DNA of 46,383 nt from Myxococcaceae bacterium (GTDB taxonomy: Bacteria > Myxococcota > Myxococcia > Myxococcales > Myxococcaceae): assembly GCA_019694595.1 (NCBI GenBank), contig JAIBBQ010000029.1, forward strand, positions 1 through 46,383. The letters are read 5' to 3'. Within the stretch, counting starts at the first letter, position 1. The number at the start of each line of letters is the position of its first letter. The translations under genes and the position numbers were made by a program. The notes under the pieces were generated by a model that saw only the letters and a list, made by a program, of their open reading frames with translations, ran no database searches and was not told the DNA's origin. Below are positions 33,045 to 42,419 of this stretch, piece by piece.

Positions 33045-34805
33045 TCAGCGCTGGAACTGCTCGAGCAGCTGCTTCACCTTGGGGAGGTCCGGGTCGTCCG
33101 GCGAGGCGAGCTCGGTGTAGCGCTTGTAGTGCTTGGCGCCGTTCACCGGGTCGTTGAGCTTGGCGTAGCAGGTGCCCAGCAGCTTGTGGCAGCGGGCCGC
33201 CTTGGGGTCGAGCTTGATGCAGCTCTCGAGCTTGTCCTTCGCCGCCGCGTACGACTTGGCGGAGATGAGGGTGCGCGCGTCCTGGGTGAGCTGCTCGACC
33301 GGGTCGACCTTGGGCGTCACCGGCTTGGGCGTGGGGTCGACCACCGCCTTGGGCTGGAGCAGCTTGCGGGCAGAGGCGTCGGCCACACGGCTCGACAGGT
33401 CCTGGTAGTGCTTGTGGAGCAGGGTGGTGCTCGCGGCGCTGTCGAGCTGCTGCTTCGCTTCCTCGAGCTTGTCCTGCGACAGCAGCTGCTCCGCCTTGAT
33501 GAGCGCGTCGCGCATGCCCGCCTCGGCGTCGAGGCTCGCCATCTTCCCCACCGCCTTGGGGCAGGTGGACCCATCGACCTTGCAGGTGAGCAGGAGCGCG
33601 CGCGCCTCGTCCCACTTGAGCTCGTCGATCAGCCCGTCGGCCTTGTCGAGCAGCGCCTCGCGCTCGGCCGCCTGCTTCTCGATGGTGGGCCCCAGGCCCG
33701 CCGGGTCGGGAGGAGGCGGCGGCGGCTTGACCGCCGGGCGGAAGAAGAGCGCGTAGGCCCCGCCGGCGAGCAGCACCAGCAGGGTGAGCGCGATGGCCAC
33801 CTTGGGCAGCGCCGACCCCTGGGTCGCCGCGTCGTCCGCGCCGCGCTCCGGGGTGAAGGCCTCGCCCGCGGCGAGGAAGCGCAGCTTCACGTGGCCCAGC
33901 TCGATGGTGTCGCCCGAGCGCAGCGCCGACTGCGCGTACGGCTCGCCGTTCACCATGAGTCCGTTGGCGGACTGCATGTCGATGACCCGCCACTCCCCGT
34001 TGCCTTCCCGCACCACCTTGCAGTGGGTACGCGAGAGCGACCGGTGGTCGATGGCGATGTCGTTGTCGTCGGTGCGGCCGATGCGCAGCTCGGTGCGGAT
34101 GCAGGCGTACTCCCGCCCGGCGAACTCGGTGTTGAGCACCACCAGGCGGGGCGCCTCGCTGCTCTCGAGCTCGACCACCTCGCGCGCGGAGCCTTCGAGC
34201 TGCTCGGGGCGAATGATGGCCGTCGACTGACGCTTGGCCACCGGGTCTTCCGGCGGCGCGGGCTGCACGTCGTCGGGGTTGGCCTCGGCCGGCTCGTCGT
34301 CGGCGGCGGTGGCGGTCGCCGAAGCGCTGTCCACCTGGGGCAGGTGGGGCAGGGTGGCGGAAGCGTCGGTCACGCGGGGCGCGGCGCCGTTGGTGCCCGA
34401 GCGGGGGTGGGTGGGCTCGTCGGCGTCGGGCGCGGCGGCGGCGGGAGCCGGGACCGCGGCGGCCGGGGCGCCCACGGGCGACAGCGGCATCGTCTGGGCC
34501 GAGGTCGACGCGGTCTCCTCGCGCTGCACCGCGAGGTCGTAGTCGCCGATCTGGATGAGGTCGCCGTCGTTGACGCTGACCTGCCCCTGGATGCGGTCTC
34601 CGTTGATGCGGATGCCGTTGTAGCTGCCGAGGTCCTCGACCAGCACGTGGCCGTTCTGGCGCAGCAGGCGCGCATGGCGGCGGCTCACGTTCCGCTCGGT
34701 CAGGCGGATCGTGTTGCCTTCCTGCCGGCCGATGGTGATCTCGTCGCGGACGAACGGGACGACGGTCTTCCGGCCTTCGTCATCTTCGATGATCAGCTTC
34801 AACAC
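33045..34805 (-). CDS. Two-FHA-domain membrane protein with C-terminal TPRs
   Basis: 586 residues from GTG 34805, so the protein begins MLKLIIEDDEGRKTVVPF, as in other myxobacterial FHA proteins; the frame stays open upstream. FHA 1 covers about 10-95 (ITIGRQEGNTIRL, NVSRRHARL, NGIRING). A Pro/Ala-rich linker of ~100 residues follows. FHA 2 covers about 220-300 (IGRTDDNDIAI, SLSRTHCKV, SANGLMVNG). A transmembrane helix sits at about 335-355 (AIALTLLVLLAGGAYALFF), then a Pro run and TPR-like helices to the end (SYAAAKDKLESCIKLDPKAAR). FHA domains bind phosphothreonine, here on the cytoplasmic side, presumably from a Ser/Thr kinase. Confidence 0.88.
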   Translation of the reverse strand: MLKLIIEDDEGRKTVVPFVRDEITIGRQEGNTIRLTERNVSRRHARLLRQNGHVLVEDLGSYNGIRINGDRIQGQVSVNDGDLIQIGDYDLAVQREETASTSAQTMPLSPVGAPAAAVPAPAAAAPDADEPTHPRSGTNGAAPRVTDASATLPHLPQVDSASATATAADDEPAEANPDDVQPAPPEDPVAKRQSTAIIRPEQLEGSAREVVELESSEAPRLVVLNTEFAGREYACIRTELRIGRTDDNDIAIDHRSLSRTHCKVVREGNGEWRVIDMQSANGLMVNGEPYAQSALRSGDTIELGHVKLRFLAAGEAFTPERGADDAATQGSALPKVAIALTLLVLLAGGAYALFFRPAVKPPPPPPDPAGLGPTIEKQAAEREALLDKADGLIDELKWDEARALLLTCKVDGSTCPKAVGKMASLDAEAGMRDALIKAEQLLSQDKLEEAKQQLDSAASTTLLHKHYQDLSSRVADASARKLLQPKAVVDPTPKPVTPKVDPVEQLTQDARTLISAKSYAAAKDKLESCIKLDPKAARCHKLLGTCYAKLNDPVNGAKHYKRYTELASPDDPDLPKVKQLLEQFQR

Positions 34806-34896
34806 GCGACCGACGAGGTTAGCACCTCTCGCGGCGGATCGGCATTCATCCACCCTGAATCACGGGCGTTTCAGCGCCTCCGCCTCGCGATTCCCC

Positions 34897-34902
34897 TAGA
34901 CT
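34897..34902 (+). promoter_or_regulatory. TANNNT element before the rhomboid gene
   Basis: TAGACT matches the -10 consensus TANNNT and ends 12 bases before ATG 34915; the intervening bases carry no Shine-Dalgarno sequence. No -35 is convincing. Confidence 0.3.
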
Positions 34903-34914
34903 TGGCGGCTGGTC

Positions 34915-36687
34915 ATGAGCCAGCCGCTCACCCTGCGCACCGATGCCGGTGACGAGCACCTCGATCTCGCCGACTTCGAGGCGCGGGTGCGCCGGGGCGA
35001 GGTCTCGCCCCAGTCGCTGGTCCGGCTCCCCGCGGTGACCGGCGACGACTTCGTGCCCGCCGCCGAGCTCCTGCTCTACCGCTCGCTGCTCGAGCCGCGC
35101 CGGGCGTCGTTCGCCCGCATGTTCACGCTCGCCCGCTTCCCCTTCCTCACCGTGGCGGTGCTGCTGGTCAACCTCGCCGTCTACCTGTGGACCGCGCGCG
35201 GCGGCCCGCTCGACCTCGACGACATGGTCCGCTTCGGCGGCAAGGTGGAGCCCCTGGTGCGCGACCTGGGCCAGGTGTGGCGGCTGTTCACCGCCAACTT
35301 CCTCCACCGCGACGGCCTGCACATCGGGCTCAACCTCTTCGTGCTCTTCAACGTCGGCGGGGTGCTGGAAAACGGCTACCGCGCGCTCGACTACCTCTGG
35401 CTCCTGGTCGTCTCCGGCCTCGCCACCATGGCCGCCTCGCTCGTCTTCTCCGACGCGGTGAGCATCGGCGCCTCGGGCATGGTCTTCGGCTGCCTGGGCG
35501 GGGTGGTGGTCTTCGGGCTCAAGTACCGCTCGCTCCTGCCGAGCCACTACCGGCGGCTCCTGGGCGAGGCGGCCATTCCCACGCTCCTGGGCATGCTCTT
35601 CATCGGCCTCACCTCCACCGGGGTGGACAACGCCGCCCACCTCGGTGGCCTCGCCGCCGGCATGGCGACCGCCGCTTTCCTGCGGCCGCGGCTCCTGCTC
35701 GAGCGCGCCACCATGTTCCGCCCCGCGGTGCGGGCCCTGCCCATCGCGGTGCTGGTGGTGGTGGTGGGCTTCGCGCCCCAGCTCTTCGGCGACGCGCTGC
35801 TCGGGCTGCATTCCCAGCACGACGACGAGTACGGCCTCACGGTGAGCGTGCCGGCGTCGTGGCGGCAGGGCGCCGACGTGATGGGCGCGCTCGCCTGGTA
35901 CAACGGCCTGCCCGGCGTGGGGCGGGCGAGCTTCGCCGCGCAGGCGGTGCACACCCCGGAGCGCGACGACGTGGTGCAGGTGGCGCAGCGCTTCGCCGAC
36001 GAGGTGCTCACCCCCGCGGCGATGGGCGGCGAGGTGCTCAAGGTCACCCTGGGCGGCACCCACCCCGCGCGGGTGGCGGAGCGCGACGCGCTCGAGGTGC
36101 GCGCCACCGTGGACGAGCCGTGGGGCAAGACCGAGCTGCGCGCCTACTTCGTGCCCAAGGGCGAGCTCGTCTACCAGCTGGTCTTCGCCTGGCCGAAGGC
36201 CTACCCCCAGTACGCCCAGGTGGTGGACCAGATGCTCGACCGGGTGCACCTCGACGAGACCCGGGCGCTGCGCCAGGCGCGCGCCAAGATGCTGCTGTTC
36301 CCCAACCAGGTGGAAGCCTGGGTCACCCTGGGCGTCGAGCTGCGACGCCACGGCGAGCCGGGCACCGCCGCCGAGGCGCTCGCCGCCGCGGTGCGCCTCG
36401 AGCCGTCGCGGGTGGAGTACCGCGTCGAGCTCGCCCGCGCCCTCTTGGCCTCGGGCCAGGTGGAGCGGGCCTGCGAGGCCTCGGCCGCCGCGGTGCTCTA
36501 CGCGCCCAACGCCCCCCAGGCGCTGGAGGTCGACGCCCGCTGCCGGGTGGCGCAGGGCGACGGCGCGCAGGCGCTCGAGGAGCTCACCCAGGCCACCGCG
36601 CTGGCCCCGGCCGACGCCTCGCTGCGCCGCGCGCGCGACCGGCTGGAGAAGGAGCTCGAGCGGGGCGGCCTGGGCGAGCGCCGCTGA
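34915..36687 (+). CDS. Rhomboid-family intramembrane serine protease with TPR tail
   Basis: 590 residues. Residues 1-60 form a small N-terminal domain (LTLRTDAGDEHLDLADFEAR...SLVRLPAV) that may be GYF- or sensor-like. Six or more transmembrane helices span about 75-300. The rhomboid signature is complete: His136 and Asn140 in LHIGLNLFVLFN, nucleophile Ser187 in SIGASGMVFG and His242 in DNAAHLGGLAAG. A soluble region of ~120 residues follows, then TPR-like helices (from 450: AWVTLGVELRRHGEPGTAAEAL, ALEELTQATALAPADASLRRA). Rhomboids cleave membrane-embedded substrates. The TPR tail could recruit them. Confidence 0.88.
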   Translation: MSQPLTLRTDAGDEHLDLADFEARVRRGEVSPQSLVRLPAVTGDDFVPAAELLLYRSLLEPRRASFARMFTLARFPFLTVAVLLVNLAVYLWTARGGPLDLDDMVRFGGKVEPLVRDLGQVWRLFTANFLHRDGLHIGLNLFVLFNVGGVLENGYRALDYLWLLVVSGLATMAASLVFSDAVSIGASGMVFGCLGGVVVFGLKYRSLLPSHYRRLLGEAAIPTLLGMLFIGLTSTGVDNAAHLGGLAAGMATAAFLRPRLLLERATMFRPAVRALPIAVLVVVVGFAPQLFGDALLGLHSQHDDEYGLTVSVPASWRQGADVMGALAWYNGLPGVGRASFAAQAVHTPERDDVVQVAQRFADEVLTPAAMGGEVLKVTLGGTHPARVAERDALEVRATVDEPWGKTELRAYFVPKGELVYQLVFAWPKAYPQYAQVVDQMLDRVHLDETRALRQARAKMLLFPNQVEAWVTLGVELRRHGEPGTAAEALAAAVRLEPSRVEYRVELARALLASGQVERACEASAAAVLYAPNAPQALEVDARCRVAQGDGAQALEELTQATALAPADASLRRARDRLEKELERGGLGERR

Positions 36688-36745
36688 ATCCGCCCCGGGG
36701 TGCCCCCGTCGACGTGGAAGGGCGGCCGCCCGCGCGCCGCCCTGC

Positions 36746-36751
36746 TAGGAA
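36746..36751 (+). promoter_or_regulatory. TA-rich element before the LolA-like gene
   Basis: TAGGAA ends ten bases before ATG 36762. It can be read as a -10 box or, through AGGAA, as a distant ribosome site. No -35 is clear. Confidence 0.25.
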
Positions 36752-36761
36752 GCGACCCGCC

Positions 36762-37523
36762 ATGAGAACCGTCATCGCAGCGCTGTGGCTCCTCACCCTG
36801 CCGGCCCTGGCCGCCGGTGAGTCGGCCGCGGAGATCTCCAAGAAGTCGCGCGAGAAGGGCGCGCTCAACCTCACCGGCCTGACCGCCCAGCTGAAGCTCG
36901 TCACCACCTCGAAGGACGGCAAGGTGAAGGAGCAGGTGCTCGCGAGCTCCGCCCGGCAGGTCGGCGGCAAGAACGCGTCGATCGCCCGCTTCTCCCAGCC
37001 CGCAGGGGTGGCCGGAGTCGCGGTGCTCACCGTCGAAGGCTCGGGCGGCGAGGCCGACGACATCGCGCTCTACCTCCCCAAGCTCAAGCGGGTGCGCAAG
37101 GTGGCCAAGTCCGACCGCGGCAAGGCCTTCATGGACACCGACTTCGCGTACGCGGACATCGCCGGCAACGGCGGCTCGCGCGACGACCAGCTCAAGCGCC
37201 TGCCCGACGAGAAGCAGCTCGACCGGCCCTGCTACGTGCTCGAGGGCCCGGGCGGCGAGGACACGCCGTACGGCACCGTGAAGGTGTGGATCGACCAGCA
37301 GACCTTCGTGCCCATGCAGGTGACCTACAGCGACAAGTCGGGCGCGCCGCTGAAGAAGTACCGCACCCTGTCGCTCAAGGCGTTCAAGGAGCGCACCGTC
37401 GCCGCCGAGAGCGTGATGGAGAACCTGCAGACCGGCAGCAAGACCCAGATGACGGTGCTCTCGCTCGAGGACTGCGCCCTGGGCGAGGACGCCTTCACCG
37501 AGCGTGCGCTGGAGCGCGGCTAG
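36762..37523 (+). CDS. Outer-membrane lipoprotein-sorting (LolA-like) family protein
   Basis: 253 residues from ATG 36762. Signal peptide MRTVIAALWLLTLPALAAG. The mature part fits the LolA-like outer-membrane-lipoprotein-sorting family of ~250 residues: IARFSQPAGVAGVAVLTVEG, DIALYLPKLKRVRKVAKSDRGKAF (quoted in part), MDTDFAYADIAG, YGTVKVWIDQQTFVPMQVTYSD and the closing EDCALGEDAFTERALERG. It is probably a periplasmic lipid-binding half-barrel. The family often neighbours RND/MMPL-type exporters and a beta-barrel; here the barrel follows directly and no exporter is present. Confidence 0.82.
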   Translation: MRTVIAALWLLTLPALAAGESAAEISKKSREKGALNLTGLTAQLKLVTTSKDGKVKEQVLASSARQVGGKNASIARFSQPAGVAGVAVLTVEGSGGEADDIALYLPKLKRVRKVAKSDRGKAFMDTDFAYADIAGNGGSRDDQLKRLPDEKQLDRPCYVLEGPGGEDTPYGTVKVWIDQQTFVPMQVTYSDKSGAPLKKYRTLSLKAFKERTVAAESVMENLQTGSKTQMTVLSLEDCALGEDAFTERALERG

Positions 37524-37527
37524 GCGC

Positions 37528-39159
37528 GTGCGGGCAGCTCCGGTCGCCATCGCGCTGGTGCTCGCGGCGTCGCCGTCGGCGTGGGCCGCGGCCGCCGGCG
37601 CGGGTGTGGCGCCCGATGCCGACGCGGGCCTCGCGACCGATGCGGGCGCGGGCCCGGTGACCGACGCGGGCGCGGCCGAGCCCGTGGCCGAGATTGCGGT
37701 CGACGCCGGTGCCCCGCCCGCCGTCGAGGCCTTCGCCCCGGTGGAGGCCGTCACCGCGGCCGCGCCGGTGCCGCAGTTCGAGCCGCCGCCCTCGGGGCCG
37801 GAAGTGCGGCTCTCCGCGTCGCTGTCCGCGCTCGCCGCGCTCGACACCCGCTTCGAGTCGCCGCGGGGCGCCGAGCTGTCGGAGAACGTCGCCGAGCTGT
37901 CGCTGCGCGCGCGGCTGGGCGCCGACGTCAAGGTGAGCGAGCACGTCCGCGCCTACGTGGAAGCGCGGGCCTGGCTGCGCGCCGTCACCGAGCGCGACTT
38001 CGACCGCACCAAGGCCTTCCTCGAGCCGCAGCTGGGCGAGGCGTACGTCGACTTCTACTCGCCGCGCGTCGACGTGCGCGTGGGCAACCAGCGCGTGGTG
38101 CTGGGCGCGAGTCCGGTGGCCTCGCCGGTCGACGTCTTCAACCCGCGAGAGCTGCGCGAGAGCTTCCTCTTCGCGGAGCCCGACGTGGCGGCGGTGCCGG
38201 TGCCCGCGGTGAAGGCGACCGGCGAGGTGGGCGCCGTCTCGTACCTCGCTGCCTACGCGCCCTTCTTCATTCCGTCGCGGTACGCGCTCTTCGGGCAGGA
38301 CGAAGGGCTCCTGCAGCCGGCGCTCGCGCCCGCCATTCCTTTCCGGCGCATCGACCCCACGGTGGAAGACGCGCTGCAGCCGCACCTGTCGGAGACCAAG
38401 CGGCCGCTGCCCTTCCTGGGCGACCTCGCGCTGTCCGCCGCATACCGGGCGCGGGTGACGGTGCGGGCGAGCTGGGCCTGGGTGAACGAGAAGCTGCCGC
38501 AGGTGACCATCGACCCCGAGCTGTCGCGGCTCCTGCAGAGCCAGGCCCAAGGGCAGATGGTCGACCCCGCGCTCGCCTTGAGCGTGCAGAGCCGGCTGTC
38601 GGCCAACGAGACGCTCTTCACCGGCACCTACGCGCGCCAGCACGTGCTCGCCCTGTCCGCCACCGCGCTCCTGGGGCCCGGCCAGCTCGACGTGGACCTG
38701 GCGTACTCGCCGCGGCAGACCTTCTTCGACGTCGACTTCTCGCCGCTCAACAAGGCGTCGTTCACCGCGGTCGCCACCTACGCGCTCGCCGAGGACTCGC
38801 CCTGGCTGTGGAGCGTCACCGCGATGGCGATGGTGGTGCCCGACGTGCACGCCAGGGAGCGGCTCGCCTTGCTCGAGCCGCCCACCGCGACCGGCGTCGA
38901 CCGCACCGTCTTCTTCCCGCTGCTCATCGCGCAGGTGGGGCGCACCTTCCTCGACGGGCGGCTGTCGGCCTCGCTGCGCGCCGCATTCGAGCCGTTCCAG
39001 CAGAGCCTCGCGCTCTCGCCCAAGGTGGCGTGGCTGGGGGTCGAAGGCCTGGAGCTCTTCGCCGGCGCCGAGTTCTACGAAGGGCCGACCTATTCGGCCT
39101 TCGGCTACTTCGGCCGCAACGACCGCGTGGTGCTGGGCGCCACGTGGACGCCCTGGTGA
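37528..39159 (+). CDS. Outer membrane beta-barrel protein (porin-like)
   Basis: 543 residues. GTG 37528 is preferred over an ATG that overlaps the previous gene, because the frame then begins with a signal peptide (VRAAPVAIALVLAASPSAWA). An Asp/Ala/Gly-rich linker of ~60 residues is followed by a barrel of long amphipathic strands (VRLSASLSALAALDTRFESP, VDVRVGNQRVVLGASPV, VAELSLRARLGADVKV) that resembles the DUF1302/alginate-export class. The C-terminus ends NDRVVLGATWTPW, a terminal strand with final aromatic Trp. Four bases after the LolA-like gene; probably one operon. Confidence 0.75.
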   Translation: MRAAPVAIALVLAASPSAWAAAAGAGVAPDADAGLATDAGAGPVTDAGAAEPVAEIAVDAGAPPAVEAFAPVEAVTAAAPVPQFEPPPSGPEVRLSASLSALAALDTRFESPRGAELSENVAELSLRARLGADVKVSEHVRAYVEARAWLRAVTERDFDRTKAFLEPQLGEAYVDFYSPRVDVRVGNQRVVLGASPVASPVDVFNPRELRESFLFAEPDVAAVPVPAVKATGEVGAVSYLAAYAPFFIPSRYALFGQDEGLLQPALAPAIPFRRIDPTVEDALQPHLSETKRPLPFLGDLALSAAYRARVTVRASWAWVNEKLPQVTIDPELSRLLQSQAQGQMVDPALALSVQSRLSANETLFTGTYARQHVLALSATALLGPGQLDVDLAYSPRQTFFDVDFSPLNKASFTAVATYALAEDSPWLWSVTAMAMVVPDVHARERLALLEPPTATGVDRTVFFPLLIAQVGRTFLDGRLSASLRAAFEPFQQSLALSPKVAWLGVEGLELFAGAEFYEGPTYSAFGYFGRNDRVVLGATWTPW

Positions 39160-39174
39160 GCTGACCGCCCGGCG

Positions 39175-42100
39175 TCAGGGCCGGGGGCCCGGGTGGCTCG
39201 ACAGCCAGGTCTCGAGCTCCACCTTGCTCGGGCCGCTCACGCCTTCCTTCGCTGCCCTGGCGAGCGCGACCGCCTCGGCGTGCTTCTCGGGGCCCAGCTC
39301 GTAGGTGAGCCGGGCGAGCTCGAAGCGCGCCGCGGCGAGCTCGCCGGCGTCGCTGCCCTTCTCGCGCAGCGCCACCGCCCGGGCGAAGTCGTCGGCCGCC
39401 GCGGTCGGGGTCTTGAGCTGCAGCCGCGAGCGCCCGCGGCCCAGCAGGTCCCACGCCAGGGTGGGGTGCTCCGCGCCCACCGCCGCGGTGCGCGTCTCCA
39501 GGGCCTTGTCGAACCACACCAGCGCGAGGTCGGCCTTGCGCTGCGCGAGGTACAGCTCGCCGAGCTCGTTCTGCGCCCAGGCCACGTCGGCGTGCTTGGG
39601 GCCCAGCTTGGCGAGCCGCAGGTCGAGCGAGCGCTGCAGGGCGCCCTGCGCTTCCTTCCACTGGCCGAGCATGGCGTGCGCGCGGCCCACCTTGTTCCAC
39701 GCGGCGGCGGTCGCCAGCTCCGCGGGGCCCAGCGCCTGGGTGTCGATCTCGAGCGCCTTCTTGGCCATCGCCAGCGCCTCGGCGCCGTTGCGCAGCGAGA
39801 GCTGGAGCTGGGCGAGGTCGTCGTAGACCGCCGCCACCTGGGAGTGCTGCTCGCCGAAGGTCGCCTTGCGAATGGCGAGCGCCTGCTCGAGGTGCTTGAG
39901 CGCCGCGTCGGGCTGCTCGAGCTTGAGCTCGAGGCCGGCCATGGCCACGTAGCTGTTGGCGGTCTCCGGGTGGCTCTTGCCCAGGGTGCGCTCGCGAATG
40001 GCGAGCGACTTCTGGAAGGCGTCGAGCGCCTCGGGGAGCCGGCCCTGGCGGCGGTACATCACCCCCAGGTTGTGCAGGCTCGAGGCGGTGTCCGGGTGGT
40101 CGGGGCCCAGCTTGGCGAGGTGGAGCGCGTAGGCCTTCTGGTACAGCTCGAGCGCTTCCTGGTCCTTCCCTTGCCGGGCGAGCACGGTGGCGAGGTTGTT
40201 GAGCGTGCGCACCACCTCCGGGTGGTCGGGGCTCAGCACCTCGGCCTGCAGGCGGGCCGCGTTCTGCAGCTCCTGGTAGGCGCGGGGGAAGTCGCTCACC
40301 GCCAGCGCCAGGAGGCCGGCGTTGTTCGACAGCTCGGCTTCCACGTCCTTGTCCTGGGGAATGCGCGCGAAGGCGGCGGCCGCCAGCGCCTCGTAGTGCC
40401 GCGCCTCGGTGAGGTGGTCCTGCACCGCGCCCAGCACCATCGACAGGCGGCTGAAGGCCCGCGCCACCAGCGACGCCTCGCCCGACTGCTCGGCTTCGAG
40501 CGCGGCGAGGAAGAGCGTCTCGCCCGCGTCCTGCAGCTTGCCCGCGCGCACCTGGAGCCGGCCGAGCAACAAGAGCGCCTCGGCGCGGGCCGGGGGCGGG
40601 GCCGCGAGCGCGTTGCCCACCGCGGGGGCCAGCACCCCGAGGCCCTGGGCGTACTTGCCCGCGTTGTGGAGGTTGGTCGCTTCCTGCACCGCGTCGGTGA
40701 GGCTCTGGCGCGCCTGCTTCTGGGTCGGCGTCTCGGGCCGGTCCTTCGCCTTGAGCGCGATGGCGTCGAGACATGGCTCGTTGGGCGGCAGGCCGCCGAT
40801 GAGCGACGCCGCGTTGGTGACCACGTCCTTGTCGGCGGTGCGCAAGAGGTTCGCCACCCCGCGCATCGCCTGCAGGTGCTCCTCGAGGCAGGCCGACTTG
40901 CGCTGGTAGGCGTCTTCGCTGTCCGCGTGGCGCACCCGGGTGGCCTCGCAGGCGGTGGTGCTGGCGGCGACCCAGCTCTTGGTCCACGCGTCGAGCGCGG
41001 TCTGGGTGCGCTGCCAGGTGGACAGCGCCAGCGCCGGCGACGCCTGCGTCATGCTGAGCTTGAGCGCGGCCTTGGCGGAGTCGTCCCACACGCCCTGGAG
41101 CCGCTGCTCGGCGCCGCCGCAGACGCGCAGGCGCCCCTGGGCGCGCACCCCGTAGCCCACCGCGGCGAAGGCGATGACCGACACCGCCACCAGCGCGGCC
41201 ACCAGGCGCAGGCGGGACACCCGGCGGCGCGGCATCAGCGCGGCGAGCAGCGCCTCCATCGACTCGAAGCGCTCCTTGGGTTCGTGGCGCAGCCCGCGCA
41301 CCAGCGCGTCGTGCACGTAGCCGGGCACCGGCGAGCCCTGGGGGGCAGGGGGCGGCGCCTTGGCCGCCATCTCGTTGGCGTGCGCCTTGAGCGTCTCGCC
41401 GCCGAAGGGCCGCTGGCCGTAGAGCGCCTCGTAGAGCGCGACGCAGAAGCTGAACTGGTCGCTGCGCGCGTCGGTGGGCTCGCCGGCGAGCTGCTCGGGC
41501 GCCATGTACCCGGGCGTGCCCAGCACCACCCCGTCGCGGGTGAGCGGCGAGTCGAGCCGCACGTCGGGGGCCGCTTCCACCGCCGAGGCGCTCGCTCCCG
41601 CGGGGGAGGCGCCCTGGTGGCGGGCGAGGCCGAAGTCCACCACCAGCGCCCGGCCGGTGGCGTCGACCAGCACGTTGTCGGGCTTGAAGTCCCGGTGCAC
41701 CAGGCCCGCCCGGTGCGCGGCCCCCAGGCCCTGGCCCGCGCCCAGGAACAGCCGGAGCACGTCGTTCCAGGGCGGCGCGCCGCGGAGGTGCTCGCTGAGC
41801 GTCTCGCCTTCGACGAACTCCATGGTGACGAAGACGCGGTCTTCCCAGGTGCCCACGTCGTGCACCGCCACCACGTTCTGGTGCGACAGCCGGGCCATCG
41901 CCTGCGCCTCGCGCAGGAGCCGCGCGCGGCCTTCGTCGGCGCTCACCGTGCCCGAGCGCAGGAGCTTCACCGCCACCTTGCGGTCGAGCTGGGGGTCGTA
42001 CGCCGCGAAGACCTCGCCCATGCCGCCCGCGCCCAGCTTCTCGAGCAACACGTAGCGGCCGATGGAAGCGCCCCGGTGCAGCGTGCGCACCGGCGGGGTG

Positions 42101-42342
42101 GAGCGGGGCGCCGGGGCGCCGCCGGTGGCGGTGGTGGGCTGGCGGGGCTCGGGCGTCTCGAGGATGTGGGCGGAGACGGTCTTGGAGAACAGCAGCGCCT
42201 CCAGCGCCTGGTGCTTGGCGCTGCACTCCGCGCAGCCCTGCAGGTGGGCGCTGGCCTCGGCCGCGGCCGGCGCCTCGAGCTTGCCCGCGGCGAGGAGCGA
42301 GAGCTGGTCCTCGTCGAGGTGGCTCATCCCGCGCTGGAGCAT
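39175..42342 (-). CDS. Ser/Thr protein kinase with N-terminal zinc-finger-like segment, TM helix and TPR sensor
   Basis: 1055 residues. ATG 42342 is chosen because GGGGG lies about nine bases upstream; ATG 42327, giving MSHLDEDQL, is also typical of the family. Residues 1-55 hold an anti-sigma-like HLQGCAECSAKHQ motif. The kinase domain (~95-360) is intact: LGAGGMGEVFAAYD, VAVKLLRSG, HRDFKPDN (His216, Asp218), DFGLARHQ (Asp236), and GTPGYMAPEQL. A transmembrane helix is at 379-397 (ALVAVSVIAFAAVGYG). The C-terminal ~600 residues are TPR/Kinesin-light-chain-like repeats with recurring HPD-x-A-x-S-LHNLG-type motifs. Active-site residues are present, so it should be an active membrane kinase. 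Confidence 0.92.
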   Translation of the reverse strand: MLQRGMSHLDEDQLSLLAAGKLEAPAAAEASAHLQGCAECSAKHQALEALLFSKTVSAHILETPEPRQPTTATGGAPAPRSTPPVRTLHRGASIGRYVLLEKLGAGGMGEVFAAYDPQLDRKVAVKLLRSGTVSADEGRARLLREAQAMARLSHQNVVAVHDVGTWEDRVFVTMEFVEGETLSEHLRGAPPWNDVLRLFLGAGQGLGAAHRAGLVHRDFKPDNVLVDATGRALVVDFGLARHQGASPAGASASAVEAAPDVRLDSPLTRDGVVLGTPGYMAPEQLAGEPTDARSDQFSFCVALYEALYGQRPFGGETLKAHANEMAAKAPPPAPQGSPVPGYVHDALVRGLRHEPKERFESMEALLAALMPRRRVSRLRLVAALVAVSVIAFAAVGYGVRAQGRLRVCGGAEQRLQGVWDDSAKAALKLSMTQASPALALSTWQRTQTALDAWTKSWVAASTTACEATRVRHADSEDAYQRKSACLEEHLQAMRGVANLLRTADKDVVTNAASLIGGLPPNEPCLDAIALKAKDRPETPTQKQARQSLTDAVQEATNLHNAGKYAQGLGVLAPAVGNALAAPPPARAEALLLLGRLQVRAGKLQDAGETLFLAALEAEQSGEASLVARAFSRLSMVLGAVQDHLTEARHYEALAAAAFARIPQDKDVEAELSNNAGLLALAVSDFPRAYQELQNAARLQAEVLSPDHPEVVRTLNNLATVLARQGKDQEALELYQKAYALHLAKLGPDHPDTASSLHNLGVMYRRQGRLPEALDAFQKSLAIRERTLGKSHPETANSYVAMAGLELKLEQPDAALKHLEQALAIRKATFGEQHSQVAAVYDDLAQLQLSLRNGAEALAMAKKALEIDTQALGPAELATAAAWNKVGRAHAMLGQWKEAQGALQRSLDLRLAKLGPKHADVAWAQNELGELYLAQRKADLALVWFDKALETRTAAVGAEHPTLAWDLLGRGRSRLQLKTPTAAADDFARAVALREKGSDAGELAAARFELARLTYELGPEKHAEAVALARAAKEGVSGPSKVELETWLSSHPGPRP

Positions 42343-42419
42343 GCCAGGTCACCCCCCGGTCGGGCGCGTGATGAACGCAGGAGCGGCAGGCGTTGTTCCC
42401 GTGGTAGGCGGCTCCACCA

